A DNA stretch of 8,912 nucleotides, from positions 1-8,912 of the forward strand of contig JAJYZK010000105.1 in NCBI GenBank assembly GCA_021799945.1, in the 5' to 3' direction. Position 1 is the first letter of the stretch; every line of letters starts with the position of its first letter. The stretch is from Acidobacteriota bacterium. Its GTDB lineage: Bacteria; Acidobacteriota; Terriglobia; Terriglobales; Acidobacteriaceae. Below are positions 1 through 6,737 of the stretch, one piece after another. Made by a program: the position numbers and the translations under genes. A model generated the notes under the pieces. It had not been told where the DNA came from. It was given only the letters and a program-made list of their open reading frames with translations, and searched no databases.

Positions 1-126
1 CCGACCGCCCATGGAAGGAACCCCATCCTGCTGCGCCACGTCCTTCCCCCCCCCCCACCCGCGGACTTTGAGCCGGGGCCGGGCAGCCGCCTCAGGCCCG
101 GAAAAGCCGATACACTTACAGTGTGA
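1..126 (+). CDS. 3' end of an unidentified upstream gene (partial)
   Basis: The first frame of the window is open from base 1 to a TGA at 124-126, giving about 41 C-terminal residues that end in ADTLTV. Codons before the C tract are typical of a GC-rich gene (CTG, CGC, ATC, GTC), more so than in the other two + frames. The stop overlaps the GTG start of the M16 gene as GTGA, a common sign of translational coupling, and that GTG has no ribosome-binding site of its own. A run of 11 C (46-56) lies inside and would encode a proline stretch. I do not recognise the protein. A different frame could instead end at 69-71, so both the reading frame and the existence of this tail are uncertain. Confidence 0.42.
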   Translation, partial: PTAHGRNPILLRHVLPPPPPADFEPGPGSRLRPGKADTLTV

Positions 127-1394
127 CAGATCGCAATATTCGACGAACCGTACTTCCCTCCGGCGTCACCATTCTGACCGAGCGCATGGAGCACCTCCGC
201 TCGATCGCCATGGGAGTCTGGATCAAGACCGGATCGCGCGATGAGCTTCCGGAGTTGAATGGCATCTCTCACTTCGTCGAACACATGGTCTTCAAAGGCA
301 CGCATTCCCGCTCAGCCAAACATATCGCCCGGGAAGTGGATGCGATCGGAGGCAATCTGGACGCCTTCACCGGGAAGGAGACCATCTGCTTCACGCTGAA
401 AGTTCTGGATGAACACGTCCCGACGGCCCTGGATATTCTTTCCGATCTCGTGCTCCATCCGGTCTTCAATCAGGACGACATCCTCCGCGAACGGGGAGTG
501 ATCCTGGAAGAGATCAAGATGGACGAGGACAATCCCGACTATCTGGTGCATGAAATCTTCACCCAGAACTTCTGGAAAGACCATCCGCTCGGCAAACCGA
601 TTCTGGGAACCAAGGAGACGGTGCGGCGATTCGAGCGGGAGATGCTGTTCGATTATTACGGCAGACGCTTTTCCGCTTCGAAGACGGTTTTTTCCGCGGC
701 CGGCAATCTGGAGCACGACGCCTTCGTCGATCTGGTCGCCCAACGCTTCCATCTGCCGTCGGGGGGCGGGGATGAGATTGCCGAAGCGCCGCCGCGCACG
801 GTATCGAAGATCGTTCTGCGCAACAAGAAGGCGCTGGAGCAGGTGCAGCTCTGCCTGGGAGTGCCGTCGCAGCCGCTGGCTCACGATTTGCGCTACGTCA
901 CCATGGTGCTCAACACCGTGCTGGGCGGAGGCATGAGTTCGCGGCTCTTTCAGACCGTGCGCGAGGAACGCGGACTGGCCTATTCCATCTTCAGCGATCT
1001 GAATCCCTACCGGGACACCGGCTCGCTCTGCGTCTATGCCGGCACCTCCTCCGCCCATTGCCTGGAGGTCATCGATCTCATCATGGCGGAGTTTCGCAGG
1101 CTGAAGACGGAGCCCCTGCCGGATGAGGAGTTGCGCCGCGCTCAGGACCAGCTCAAAGGGAACATCATTCTCAGCCTGGAGAGCTCCAGCTCGCGCATGT
1201 CGAATCTAGCCCGCCAGGAGATTTATTTCCGCCATTTTTTCGGCATCGACGAAATGATGAGCAAAGTCGAAGCCGTCACCGTCGATCAGGTGATGGAGAT
1301 GGCGAACTGTCTGTTCGATCCGGAAAAGGTCGCAGTCGCCCTGCTGGGCCGGCTGGATGGCCTGAAGGTGAGCCGCAATCAACTTGCTTGCTGA
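123..1394 (+). CDS. M16 family zinc metallopeptidase (processing-peptidase beta-like)
   Basis: This is a 423-residue inverzincin-type peptidase, the usual length for single-chain bacterial relatives of mitochondrial processing peptidase beta. The inverted zinc motif HxxEH is intact (His50-Phe-Val-Glu53-His54), and the third zinc ligand is Glu130 in LEEIKMDEDNP, 76 residues after His54. The C-terminal M16 domain carries the conserved GGGMSSRLFQ...REERGLAYS segment at about 268-290. All catalytic residues are present, so it should be active rather than a non-catalytic partner. The start is GTG with no clear ribosome-binding site upstream, which fits coupling to the preceding frame through the GTGA overlap. 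No signal peptide is visible, so a cytoplasmic location is inferred. The substrate cannot be told from sequence. No second M16 gene follows, and a 265 bp gap separates it from the pilin gene. Confidence 0.97.
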   Translation: MTDRNIRRTVLPSGVTILTERMEHLRSIAMGVWIKTGSRDELPELNGISHFVEHMVFKGTHSRSAKHIAREVDAIGGNLDAFTGKETICFTLKVLDEHVPTALDILSDLVLHPVFNQDDILRERGVILEEIKMDEDNPDYLVHEIFTQNFWKDHPLGKPILGTKETVRRFEREMLFDYYGRRFSASKTVFSAAGNLEHDAFVDLVAQRFHLPSGGGDEIAEAPPRTVSKIVLRNKKALEQVQLCLGVPSQPLAHDLRYVTMVLNTVLGGGMSSRLFQTVREERGLAYSIFSDLNPYRDTGSLCVYAGTSSAHCLEVIDLIMAEFRRLKTEPLPDEELRRAQDQLKGNIILSLESSSSRMSNLARQEIYFRHFFGIDEMMSKVEAVTVDQVMEMANCLFDPEKVAVALLGRLDGLKVSRNQLAC

Positions 1395-1565
1395 AAACCC
1401 CGAGCGGGTTGGGCCGCTGCCCGCCCGCCGCCCCATCCGTGTCGGCCCGACGGTCGCCGGCCTGAGCCGTGACGGCAGCCGCCTCGCGCGGCGCCCGCCC
1501 AGGATTGCGAGAGAGCGGATTGCGGGGATAGACTGAAAGCCCGAGCCTCCCGAACCGCAGCCCGA

Positions 1566-1596
1566 GCGCCGGCGCCGCCGGAGTTTACGCCGGCGC
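1566..1596 (+). terminator. GC-rich hairpin upstream of pilin, possible terminator or 5' UTR structure
   Basis: GCGCCGGCG (1566-1574) pairs perfectly with CGCCGGCGC (1588-1596) around a 13-base loop. There is no T-run after it, so it is not a classic intrinsic terminator. It could end M16 transcription or sit in the leader of the pilin mRNA. Its half sites are close to self-complementary, so the pairing could also arise from base composition. Confidence 0.35.
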
Positions 1597-1618
1597 GCGA
1601 TCGAGGCGAAAGATACGC

Positions 1619-1654
1619 GCGAAAGACGCGATAGACGCGATGGAGTAGATAAAG
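1619..1654 (+). repeat. Degenerate 9-bp tandem array before the pilin start
   Basis: Four adjacent 9-mers read GCGAAAGAC, GCGATAGAC, GCGATGGAG and TAGATAAAG. A related GCGAAAGAT copy lies just upstream at 1606-1614. Within the array AGACGCGAT is exactly doubled at 1624-1641. It ends five bases before the pilin ATG and takes the place where a ribosome-binding site would be; only a weak GGAG at 1642-1645 is seen, 14 bases from the start. Confidence 0.6.
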
Positions 1655-1659
1655 TAGCC

Positions 1660-2262
1660 ATGAAACTCACTCGATTCCCGTGCCTGCGCGGCGGCCGCCT
1701 GCAGCGAAATTCCCGGAAGCGAACTGCCCGGAAGCAAAATGCCTGGAGCAGGCCGGCCGAAAATGCCGGAGCGCCGTGGAGCTGCGGCGGATTCACGCTG
1801 ATGGAATTGCTGATCGTGATGTCGATCATGATCATCCTGATGCTGATCGCAATCCCCAACTTTCTGAGCATGAAGGCGCAAGCCAACGAAACCTCGGCCA
1901 TGCAATCGCTGCGCGCGATTTATCAGGCGGAGATTCAATACCAGACAAACTTTCCGGCCAATGGCTTTGCCTGCTCGCTGAGCGCCCTGGGCGGCAATCC
2001 CGCCTCCGGACCGCCCGGACCGCAGGCCGCCCAGGTATTGCAGGGCGATCTGGCCTCGGGACAAAAGAGCGGGTACACCTTCAATATCGTCAACTGCACC
2101 AAGGTGACGGTCAACAATCAGGATATGTACACCTCCTACGAGGCTACGGCGGTTCCGCAGGCGGTGGGCAAGTCGGGGCATCGCGGATTCTGCATTGACT
2201 CCGGAGGAGAAATCAAAGCCGACCTGGCAGGCGGCACGAACTGCACCCAGGCGGTCCAGTAA
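1660..2262 (+). CDS. Type IV pilin-like prepilin with long leader
   Basis: This 200-residue protein has a class III (prepilin) signal. The motif GG|FTLMELLIVMSIMI places cleavage and N-methylation between Gly44 and Phe45, with the essential Glu at mature position 5 (Glu49). A hydrophobic helix of about 20 residues follows and runs into IAIPNF. The mature part (about 156 residues) has the usual N-terminal helix (SAMQSLRAIYQAEIQYQ), a variable globular region and four cysteines that could form disulfides, ending with GFCIDSGGEIKAD, typical of the pilin/pseudopilin head. The leader of 44 residues is long for a type IVa pilin (usually under 10) and is very basic, with a fivefold-residue repeat. 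ATG 1660 is the only standard start in frame before the cleavage site. It could be a major pilin or a minor pseudopilin; with no pilus assembly genes in view I cannot decide. Confidence 0.93.
   Translation: MKLTRFPCLRGGRLQRNSRKRTARKQNAWSRPAENAGAPWSCGGFTLMELLIVMSIMIILMLIAIPNFLSMKAQANETSAMQSLRAIYQAEIQYQTNFPANGFACSLSALGGNPASGPPGPQAAQVLQGDLASGQKSGYTFNIVNCTKVTVNNQDMYTSYEATAVPQAVGKSGHRGFCIDSGGEIKADLAGGTNCTQAVQ
1705..1749 (+). repeat. 15-bp imperfect tandem repeat in the prepilin leader
   Basis: Three in-frame 15-base units encode RNSRK, RTARK and QNAWS (residues 16-30). The first two DNA units share 12 of 15 bases, including an identical last seven; the third is more diverged. The repeat explains most of the extra length of the basic leader. 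Confidence 0.55.
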
Positions 2263-2269
2263 TCCCGGC

Positions 2270-2289
2270 GCGCCCCAGCGATGGGGCGC
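2270..2289 (+). terminator. Hairpin with GCGA tetraloop between pilin and lolA
   Basis: GCGCCCCA (2270-2277) pairs perfectly with TGGGGCGC (2282-2289) across a GCGA loop, which fits the stable GNRA tetraloop class. It starts seven bases after the pilin stop. No T-run follows, so it may be a weak or factor-assisted terminator, or an mRNA 3'-end stabiliser that would let pilin and lolA transcripts accumulate to different levels. Confidence 0.5.
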
Positions 2290-2321
2290 CCGAATTCCGA
2301 GAAAATGACGGGAATTGGCGA

Positions 2322-3092
2322 ATGAGGGAGGTCCGGGCAACCACCTGCTTGCATCCTTCGCCGCGGAGCGCCGTTCGGATATCCCCCAGCCCGCTGTTCC
2401 TGGCCGGCTTGCTCTTCCCGCTCATTCTTCTGTTCGCCGGAATCCACACTCCCTGTCAGGTTCCCAGCGCATCTCCCGCCGCGCCCGGCTCGTCGTTCTC
2501 TCCGTCCACCCCGGGCAGCGCCCAGCAACTGGCCCGGCGCGTCGATGCCTACTACAACTCGCTGCATTCTCTGCGGGCCCGCTTCAGCGAAAGCTACGAT
2601 GGCATGGGGATACGCCGGCGGGAGAGCGGAACGCTCCTGCTTGAGAAGCCGGGCAGGATGCGCTGGGATTACGCGCAGCCCGCGGGCAAGGTCTTCCTGC
2701 TGGACGGAAAGTACGGCTGGTTCTACTCCCCCGGCAACGCGCAGGTGCAAAGGATTCCCGCAGCCAAGCTCGACGACCTGCGATCCCCGCTGCGCTTCCT
2801 GCTGGGTCATACCCGGATTGAGAAGGAACTGACCGGAATTTCCGTTTCCTCGGATGCATCCGGTTTCCATCTCTCCGGCGTCCCCAAGGGCATGGAGCAG
2901 CGCATCGCCGAAGTCACCCTGTCGGCCGATCCGGAGGGCATCATCCAGTCCATCGTCATTGCCGAGACCGACGGCGCGCGCACATCCTTCACCTTCAGCG
3001 ATGCGCAGCCCAACGCCGCGTTCGGCCGGAACGAATTCGTCTTTCATCCGCCTGCCGGGATCCCCGTCGCGCCCGGTCTGCCGCCGATCTGA
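2322..3092 (+). CDS. lolA: LolA-like outer-membrane lipoprotein carrier
   Basis: This 256-residue protein is predicted to carry lipoproteins across the periplasm from the inner membrane LolCDE complex to the outer membrane. It begins with a basic stretch and a hydrophobic segment (about residues 24-41, LFLAGLLFPLILLFAGI), consistent with a signal peptide, then a Pro/Ser-rich linker to about 66. The LolA fold follows: AQQLARRVDAYYNSLHSLRARF, GTLLLEKPGRMRWDY (the beta region near the ligand cavity), LLDGKYGWFYSPGNAQV, LRSPLRFLL, and a C-terminal FTFSDAQPNAAFGRNEFVF-HPPAGIPV match. It is somewhat longer than E. coli LolA (about 200 residues) because of the N-terminal linker. ATG 2322 has a partial GGGA ribosome site and overlaps the stop of a six-codon micro-ORF. 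It lies 59 bp after the pilin gene on the same strand, and converges with tal. Confidence 0.93.
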   Translation: MREVRATTCLHPSPRSAVRISPSPLFLAGLLFPLILLFAGIHTPCQVPSASPAAPGSSFSPSTPGSAQQLARRVDAYYNSLHSLRARFSESYDGMGIRRRESGTLLLEKPGRMRWDYAQPAGKVFLLDGKYGWFYSPGNAQVQRIPAAKLDDLRSPLRFLLGHTRIEKELTGISVSSDASGFHLSGVPKGMEQRIAEVTLSADPEGIIQSIVIAETDGARTSFTFSDAQPNAAFGRNEFVFHPPAGIPVAPGLPPI

Positions 3093-3106
3093 TCGCCGCG
3101 AGGCCC

Positions 3107-3137
3107 GCCTGCGGAGTCGTCTCCGACCTCCGCAGGC
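3107..3137. terminator. Hairpin between convergent lolA and tal, likely bidirectional terminator
   Basis: GCCTGCGGAG (3107-3116) pairs perfectly with CTCCGCAGGC (3128-3137). The stem can extend inward through TCG/CGA past one bulged C to a TCTC loop, making about 13 pairs. It sits in the 77 bp gap between two convergent stop codons, where a shared terminator is expected. There is no clear T-run on either strand. Confidence 0.6.
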
Positions 3138-3169
3138 AGGCATAGGGGCCCTGACCCCGACGGCGGAGA

Positions 3170-4180
3170 CTACCGGGAGGCCATCGCCTTTTCCTGGCTG
3201 GCGCCCAGAGCCGTCAGACGCGCCGCCAGGAGTTGTTCCAGCTTCACCAGCGCGGCGCTGAACGACTCGATGCCCTCCTTGAGCTTGTCCGTAGCCATGG
3301 GATCCGCCGCGTGCATCTTTTCGAAGGCCGCCTCATCCATGGGGATCTTGTGAATGTCCATGGTCTTCGCTTTCTCGGCATCCAGCTTGCGAGGCAGCTC
3401 GCCCGTCGTCTGCTGCAACTCCTCCAGCAACTGGGGAGAGATCGTCAGCAGATCGCATCCCGCGAGTTCCTGAATCTCGCCGATGTTGCGAAAGCTGGCG
3501 CCCATGACCTGGGTCTTGTAGCCGAATTTTTTGAAGTAGTTGTAAATCCGGGTGACGGACTGCACGCCGGGATCGTCCGCGCCACGAAAGTCTTTGCCGG
3601 AATTCTTCTTGTGCCAATCGAGGATGCGCCCGACGAAGGGTGAGATGAGCGTGACCCTGGCCTCCGCGCAGGCGATCGCCTGATGTATGCCGAAGAGCAG
3701 GGTCAGGTTGCAGTGGATTCCCTCCTTCTCAAGCTGTTCCGCCGCTTTGATGCCCTGCCAGGTGGATGCGATCTTGATCAGGACGCGCTCTCGCGAAATG
3801 CCGGCCTCGTCGTACTGGGCGATAATCTCGCGCGCCTGCTTCATGGTGCCTTCCGTATCGTAGGAAAGGCGGGCGTCCACCTCAGTGGACACACGCCCCG
3901 GGACGATGGCCAGAATCTTCCGGCCGAAGGCGACGGCCAGATGCCGGAAGGCCAGATTCGCCACTGCGCTGTCGGCGGCCTTGTCCCCAAGCTGCTTCTT
4001 CGCCTCCAGCAGGACTCCGTCAACGATGGACTGGTAGTGCGGCATGCCTGCCGCCGCGGCCAGCAGCGAAGGATTGGTGGTGGAATCTTGCGGTTTGAAT
4101 TGCTCGATGGACTCGATGTCGCCGGTGTCGGCGACCACGACCGTGTAGTTGCGAAGCTGTTCCAGCAGTGGCTTGGCCAT
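3170..4180 (-). CDS. tal: Transaldolase (TalB type)
   Basis: This 336-residue enzyme moves a dihydroxyacetone unit between sedoheptulose-7-phosphate and glyceraldehyde-3-phosphate in the non-oxidative pentose phosphate pathway, in the cytoplasm. It matches the classical class I TalB form along its length. The Schiff-base lysine is Lys136 in VLIKIASTWQGI. Other active-site residues are Asp18 in VADTGD, Asn36 in DSTTNPSL and Glu100 in GRVSTEVDARL. ATG 4180 is chosen because a perfect AAGGAG lies seven bases upstream and the protein then begins MAKPLLEQLRNYTVVVADTGD as in the family. An upstream ATG at 4426 would add 82 unrelated low-complexity residues. It is slightly longer than E. coli TalB (317), ending in an Ala/Gln/Lys-rich tail. 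It lies 305 bp after the FN3 lipoprotein gene, so it probably has its own promoter. Confidence 0.98.
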   Translation of the reverse strand: MAKPLLEQLRNYTVVVADTGDIESIEQFKPQDSTTNPSLLAAAAGMPHYQSIVDGVLLEAKKQLGDKAADSAVANLAFRHLAVAFGRKILAIVPGRVSTEVDARLSYDTEGTMKQAREIIAQYDEAGISRERVLIKIASTWQGIKAAEQLEKEGIHCNLTLLFGIHQAIACAEARVTLISPFVGRILDWHKKNSGKDFRGADDPGVQSVTRIYNYFKKFGYKTQVMGASFRNIGEIQELAGCDLLTISPQLLEELQQTTGELPRKLDAEKAKTMDIHKIPMDEAAFEKMHAADPMATDKLKEGIESFSAALVKLEQLLAARLTALGASQEKAMASR

Positions 4181-4187
4181 GACGATG

Positions 4188-4193
4188 CTCCTT
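4188..4193 (-). promoter_or_regulatory. Ribosome-binding site of tal
   Basis: AAGGAG on the - strand sits seven bases before ATG 4180. It decides the start against the longer open frame reaching 4426. Confidence 0.85.
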
Positions 4194-4253
4194 AGCGCCT
4201 TCACTTGTAGTGTACGGCTTTCGTCGGGGATAAGGCAGCCGCGCCGTTCCTGA

Positions 4254-4277
4254 GAGGCTACCCGGGAGGTTACCCGC
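4254..4277. repeat. 12-bp tandem repeat upstream of tal
   Basis: GAGGCTACCCGG is followed directly by GAGGTTACCCGC, 10 of 12 bases the same. The pair lies 74-97 bases before the tal start, a plausible place for an activator or repressor to bind side by side. No known regulator site is recognised. Confidence 0.45.
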
Positions 4278-4421
4278 AGCGTGCGCATTTCCGGTCGGCG
4301 CCGCTCATCTCGGCGTCGCGCATCGGCCGGCTGCGCCTTACAAGGGTTGGATTCCTTCGCCGGCCGGGACGGCGCCTCGGAAAACGCGAAGGAAGCGGCG
4401 GCCGCCCTCTCTTTGCGCGTC

Positions 4422-4440
4422 CTCATGCAGATCTGATGAG
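4422..4440. repeat. Imperfect 19-bp palindrome around CAGATCTG
   Basis: CTCAT and ATGAG flank the perfect 8-bp palindrome CAGATCTG (4428-4435), with one extra G at 4427. It lies about 45 bp after the FN3 lipoprotein stop. It could be a protein-binding site or a small hairpin; there is no T-run. Confidence 0.35.
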
Positions 4441-4485
4441 CCAGAGCCGTTGGGCCTTGTCGATTCCACGCGGACCCGGCGGGAA

Positions 4486-5655
4486 TCAGCGGTCGGGGAG
4501 GGTTTGCACCACCTCGGAGCTGCGCGCGCTCTCGTTGCCGGAGCGATCGACGGCGGAGACCGAATAGGCGTAAGTCCGGCCCCTTTGCGCTTGAGAATCG
4601 TCAAAGGCCGATGCGGGCGCCGGCGCGCCGGCGGGGGAGATGCGCACCGGTGGGGCTGCCGAGCTCGTCTCGCGGCGATAGACATAATACCCGGCCAGGT
4701 CGGCCTCGCTTCCCGGCAGCCACGAAAGATCGATGGAATCTCCTGCTGAATCCGCCACCGCTTCCAGACCTTGCGGGACTGCCGGAGGAAAGATATCGGT
4801 GGTCTCGATGAAGACCGGATCGCTGAGTTTTCCCCGAATCTCGACGGATTGGCCGGCAATCTTGAGATCGGCCACGCGCTCGACGGTATACCGGTAGCGC
4901 TGCCCGAGTTCCGCCGTGGGGTCGAGCGCCCGCCCGGGATCGGCGCCGCCCGGGGCATCGATTTGAAGCGTTGCGGCCGCGGGTGGGGCGGAGGGGCTGA
5001 GCGGCGATTTTTCCCCGGCCGCAGGCTTTGGCCCGGGCTTCGGCCGCGGGGTTAGCAGCGTACGGTGAATGCGCAGCGAGGTAATCGCCGTGGCTCCCGA
5101 TTCCGGATGCCAGCTCAGAAGAACCCCGCGAGCTAGGGTCCGCGCCGTCAGCCCGGCCACCTGCGCGGGCGCTCCTCCGGCCGCCGTAAAGGCCGGGCCG
5201 GAGGGTCCGGCGGATTTCCCCCTGCGATTCGTCAGCGATACCCGGTAGGTAAGCAGCCGCAGCGGCGGACGGCCGAGCTCCGGCGGCAGCGCATCGTCAT
5301 ACTCGCCATGGGCGCCAGCTTTGAGGCTCAGAGCCGCGACCGCCCCGCAAGGGCCGTTATCGACTTGACGGCACAGCTCCACCGGGACCAGGCGCTTGAT
5401 TGCCAGGTGATCGGTGGTGTGCGTGGAAACAGTCCAGGTAAGGTGAACCGTGTCCCCCGTGCGGGCTGCGGCCAGATCCCGCGCCGGTGTGGGCAGGTTG
5501 AGACTCGGCGGCATGGGGGCGCCCGGACTTCCGCACCCCGGAACAAGCAACGGCATGAGCAAGAGAACGGCGATTGCCGACGGCGCCGGGAGACGGCCTG
5601 CCCGGCCGCCGCTCGCCCGACTCCACCACCGGCTTCTCGCGGGATTGAGAATCAA
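4486..5655 (-). CDS. Lipoprotein with three fibronectin type III repeats
   Basis: This 389-residue protein has a lipoprotein signal: a basic start, a hydrophobic core (AIAVLLLMPLLV, about residues 27-38) and Cys41 in LVPGC, followed by GSPGAP. It should be lipidated and held at the inner or outer membrane facing the periplasm or surface. Three FN3-like beta domains follow, at about 55-155, 163-290 and 298-385. Each opens with a Leu/Val-x-W strand (VHLTWTV, VLLSWHP, IDLSWLP) and closes with a YxYxVxxV-type strand (YTVERVAD, YAYSVSAVDRSGNES). The second has a Pro/Lys-rich insert at about 208-235. FN3 domains mediate protein or glycan contacts; no catalytic motif is seen. The start is TTG at 5655, backed by AAGGA eight bases upstream. 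Upstream on the same strand is the SDR39U1-type gene, 104 bp away. Function is unknown. Confidence 0.9.
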   Translation of the reverse strand: MILNPARSRWWSRASGGRAGRLPAPSAIAVLLLMPLLVPGCGSPGAPMPPSLNLPTPARDLAAARTGDTVHLTWTVSTHTTDHLAIKRLVPVELCRQVDNGPCGAVAALSLKAGAHGEYDDALPPELGRPPLRLLTYRVSLTNRRGKSAGPSGPAFTAAGGAPAQVAGLTARTLARGVLLSWHPESGATAITSLRIHRTLLTPRPKPGPKPAAGEKSPLSPSAPPAAATLQIDAPGGADPGRALDPTAELGQRYRYTVERVADLKIAGQSVEIRGKLSDPVFIETTDIFPPAVPQGLEAVADSAGDSIDLSWLPGSEADLAGYYVYRRETSSAAPPVRISPAGAPAPASAFDDSQAQRGRTYAYSVSAVDRSGNESARSSEVVQTLPDR

Positions 5656-5663
5656 TGAATATG

Positions 5664-5668
5664 TCCTT
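5664..5668 (-). promoter_or_regulatory. Ribosome-binding site of the FN3 lipoprotein gene
   Basis: AAGGA on the - strand lies eight bases before a TTG codon at 5655. It is the reason for accepting a non-ATG start; there is no ATG or GTG alternative before the lipoprotein signal. Confidence 0.7.
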
Positions 5669-5759
5669 GGACGGTTCAGACTCCAACATAAAACATCGCA
5701 CGGGCGACGTCCGGCCGGAAGAGGCCGCCCGCTCTTTGTGATCGTCCCTTCCCCTGTAT

Positions 5760-6731
5760 TTACTTCGCCCGGTTTCTTTCTTGGAGCAATGCTTGGAGAG
5801 CCACCGGCAGCGTCCCGTGGAGAAACGCAAAGCCGGCCTCTTCGAGCTTCGCCGGAACCGCCCTGGCGCCTTGCAGGATCGTCGCCTGCGCCATCTCGCC
5901 GAATGCCAGCTTCAGTGCGCAGGCCGGAACCGGGAGCAACGCCGGCCGGCCGAGAGCATGGCCCAGATCCCGGGCGAACTGAGCGTTGGATACAGGGTTC
6001 GGGGCCACCACGTTCACCGGACCGCCGAGGCTCCTGGATTCCAGGGCGAATTCAATCGCCCGGACTGCGTCTGTCAGCGATATCCAGCTCATCCATTGCC
6101 GCCCGCCGCCCAGTCTGCCGCCAAGACCGAGGCGGAAAATCGGCAGCATCTTCGCCAACGCCCCGCCTTCCGCCGAGAGCACGACCCCGAAGCGCAGATG
6201 CACCACCCGGATCCCCGCCTCCACGGCCGGCTGCGCCGCCTTCTCCCACGCCGCGCAGACTTCCGCCAGAAAACCCCGCCCGGGCGCCGCGCATTCCGTA
6301 AGCGCCTCCTCGCCGCCCTCTCCATAAATTCCTATCGCGGAGGCGCATACCAGCGCCTCGGGGCGGGGCCGCATCCCGGCGAGAAACCGGGCCAGCGCCT
6401 CCGTCGGGCGGACGCGGCTCTCCACAATCTCCCGTTTATACTCCGCGGTCCAGCGCCGGTTTGCGATGCCCGCGCCGGAAAGATGCACGGCCCCGGCCAA
6501 CCCCGGAAAAGAGCAGTCGCCGGGCATGGGCGTCTGCGAATAGGGATCCCAGCTTCGCAGGTCTCCTTCCGCGCCTCCCGAAGTGCTCCGGCAAGGCCGG
6601 GAGGCGGACGGCGCGGAAGGCCGCACGAGCCGGAGGACCGACCTTCCCTGCCCCGTCAGGTAGCGGCTCAGAGAAGAGCCGATGAGGCCGGAACCTCCTG
6701 TCAACAGAATGGACAACCTCGAATCGGGCAC
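5760..6731 (-). CDS. SDR39U1-type NAD(P)-dependent epimerase (TIGR01777 family)
   Basis: This 323-residue protein is an extended, atypical short-chain dehydrogenase with a Rossmann fold. The nucleotide loop is LLTGGSGLIG (Gly12, Gly15, Gly18). Family segments follow in order: VHLSGAGIANRRWTAEYKREI with the ESRV helix, ASAIGIYGEGGEEALTE at about 130-146, GVVLSAEGGALAKMLPIFRLGLGG, RQWMSWI, and a C-terminal DUF1731-like part from about 265 (RPALLPVPACALKLAFGEM...LEEAGFAF). The family is usually about 300 residues and its substrate is not established; links to nucleotide-sugar epimerases and to cell-division inhibitor SulA in old annotations are not reliable. GTG 6731 is chosen because GAGGTG lies six bases upstream; TTG 6716 and GTG 6740 are alternatives. 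The open frame to 7073 overlaps the divergent regulator gene and is not used. A short Ser/Pro-rich insert is present at about 38-70. Confidence 0.94.
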   Translation of the reverse strand: MPDSRLSILLTGGSGLIGSSLSRYLTGQGRSVLRLVRPSAPSASRPCRSTSGGAEGDLRSWDPYSQTPMPGDCSFPGLAGAVHLSGAGIANRRWTAEYKREIVESRVRPTEALARFLAGMRPRPEALVCASAIGIYGEGGEEALTECAAPGRGFLAEVCAAWEKAAQPAVEAGIRVVHLRFGVVLSAEGGALAKMLPIFRLGLGGRLGGGRQWMSWISLTDAVRAIEFALESRSLGGPVNVVAPNPVSNAQFARDLGHALGRPALLPVPACALKLAFGEMAQATILQGARAVPAKLEEAGFAFLHGTLPVALQALLQERNRAK

Positions 6732-6737
6732 CTCGAA

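Larger units (their letters stand above)
1395..1659. other. Intergenic region between M16 peptidase and pilin
   Basis: This 265 bp stretch holds no convincing gene. Just after the M16 stop there is a short AACCC/GGGTT hairpin (1396-1410) without a T-run. Further on are a 9-bp GC stem (1566-1596) and a degenerate 9-bp tandem array (1619-1654) that runs up to the pilin start. The pilin frame is open upstream as far as a TGA at 1534-1536, but no ATG, GTG or TTG occurs there in frame. I could not pick out a convincing sigma-70 or sigma-54 promoter. Confidence 0.6.
4181..4485. other. Intergenic region upstream of tal
   Basis: These 305 bp between the FN3 lipoprotein stop and tal hold no credible gene. 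They include the tal ribosome site, a 12-bp tandem repeat (4254-4277) and an imperfect palindrome (4422-4440). A TACACT hexamer on the - strand about 30 bases before the tal start resembles a -10 element, but I see no matching -35. Confidence 0.55.

Noticed and set aside
312..1058. A 248-codon - strand open frame
   Set aside because: It lies antisense within the M16 gene, whose catalytic motifs are intact, and has no recognisable domain.
4181..4426. An 82-residue N-terminal extension of transaldolase
   Set aside because: The extension is low-complexity and Arg-rich, while a perfect ribosome site at 4188-4193 and family alignment both point to the start at 4180.
5671..5686. A T-arm-like GGTTCA sequence suggesting a tRNA
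   Set aside because: The loop lacks the conserved A58 position and no acceptor or anticodon arms can be drawn around it.
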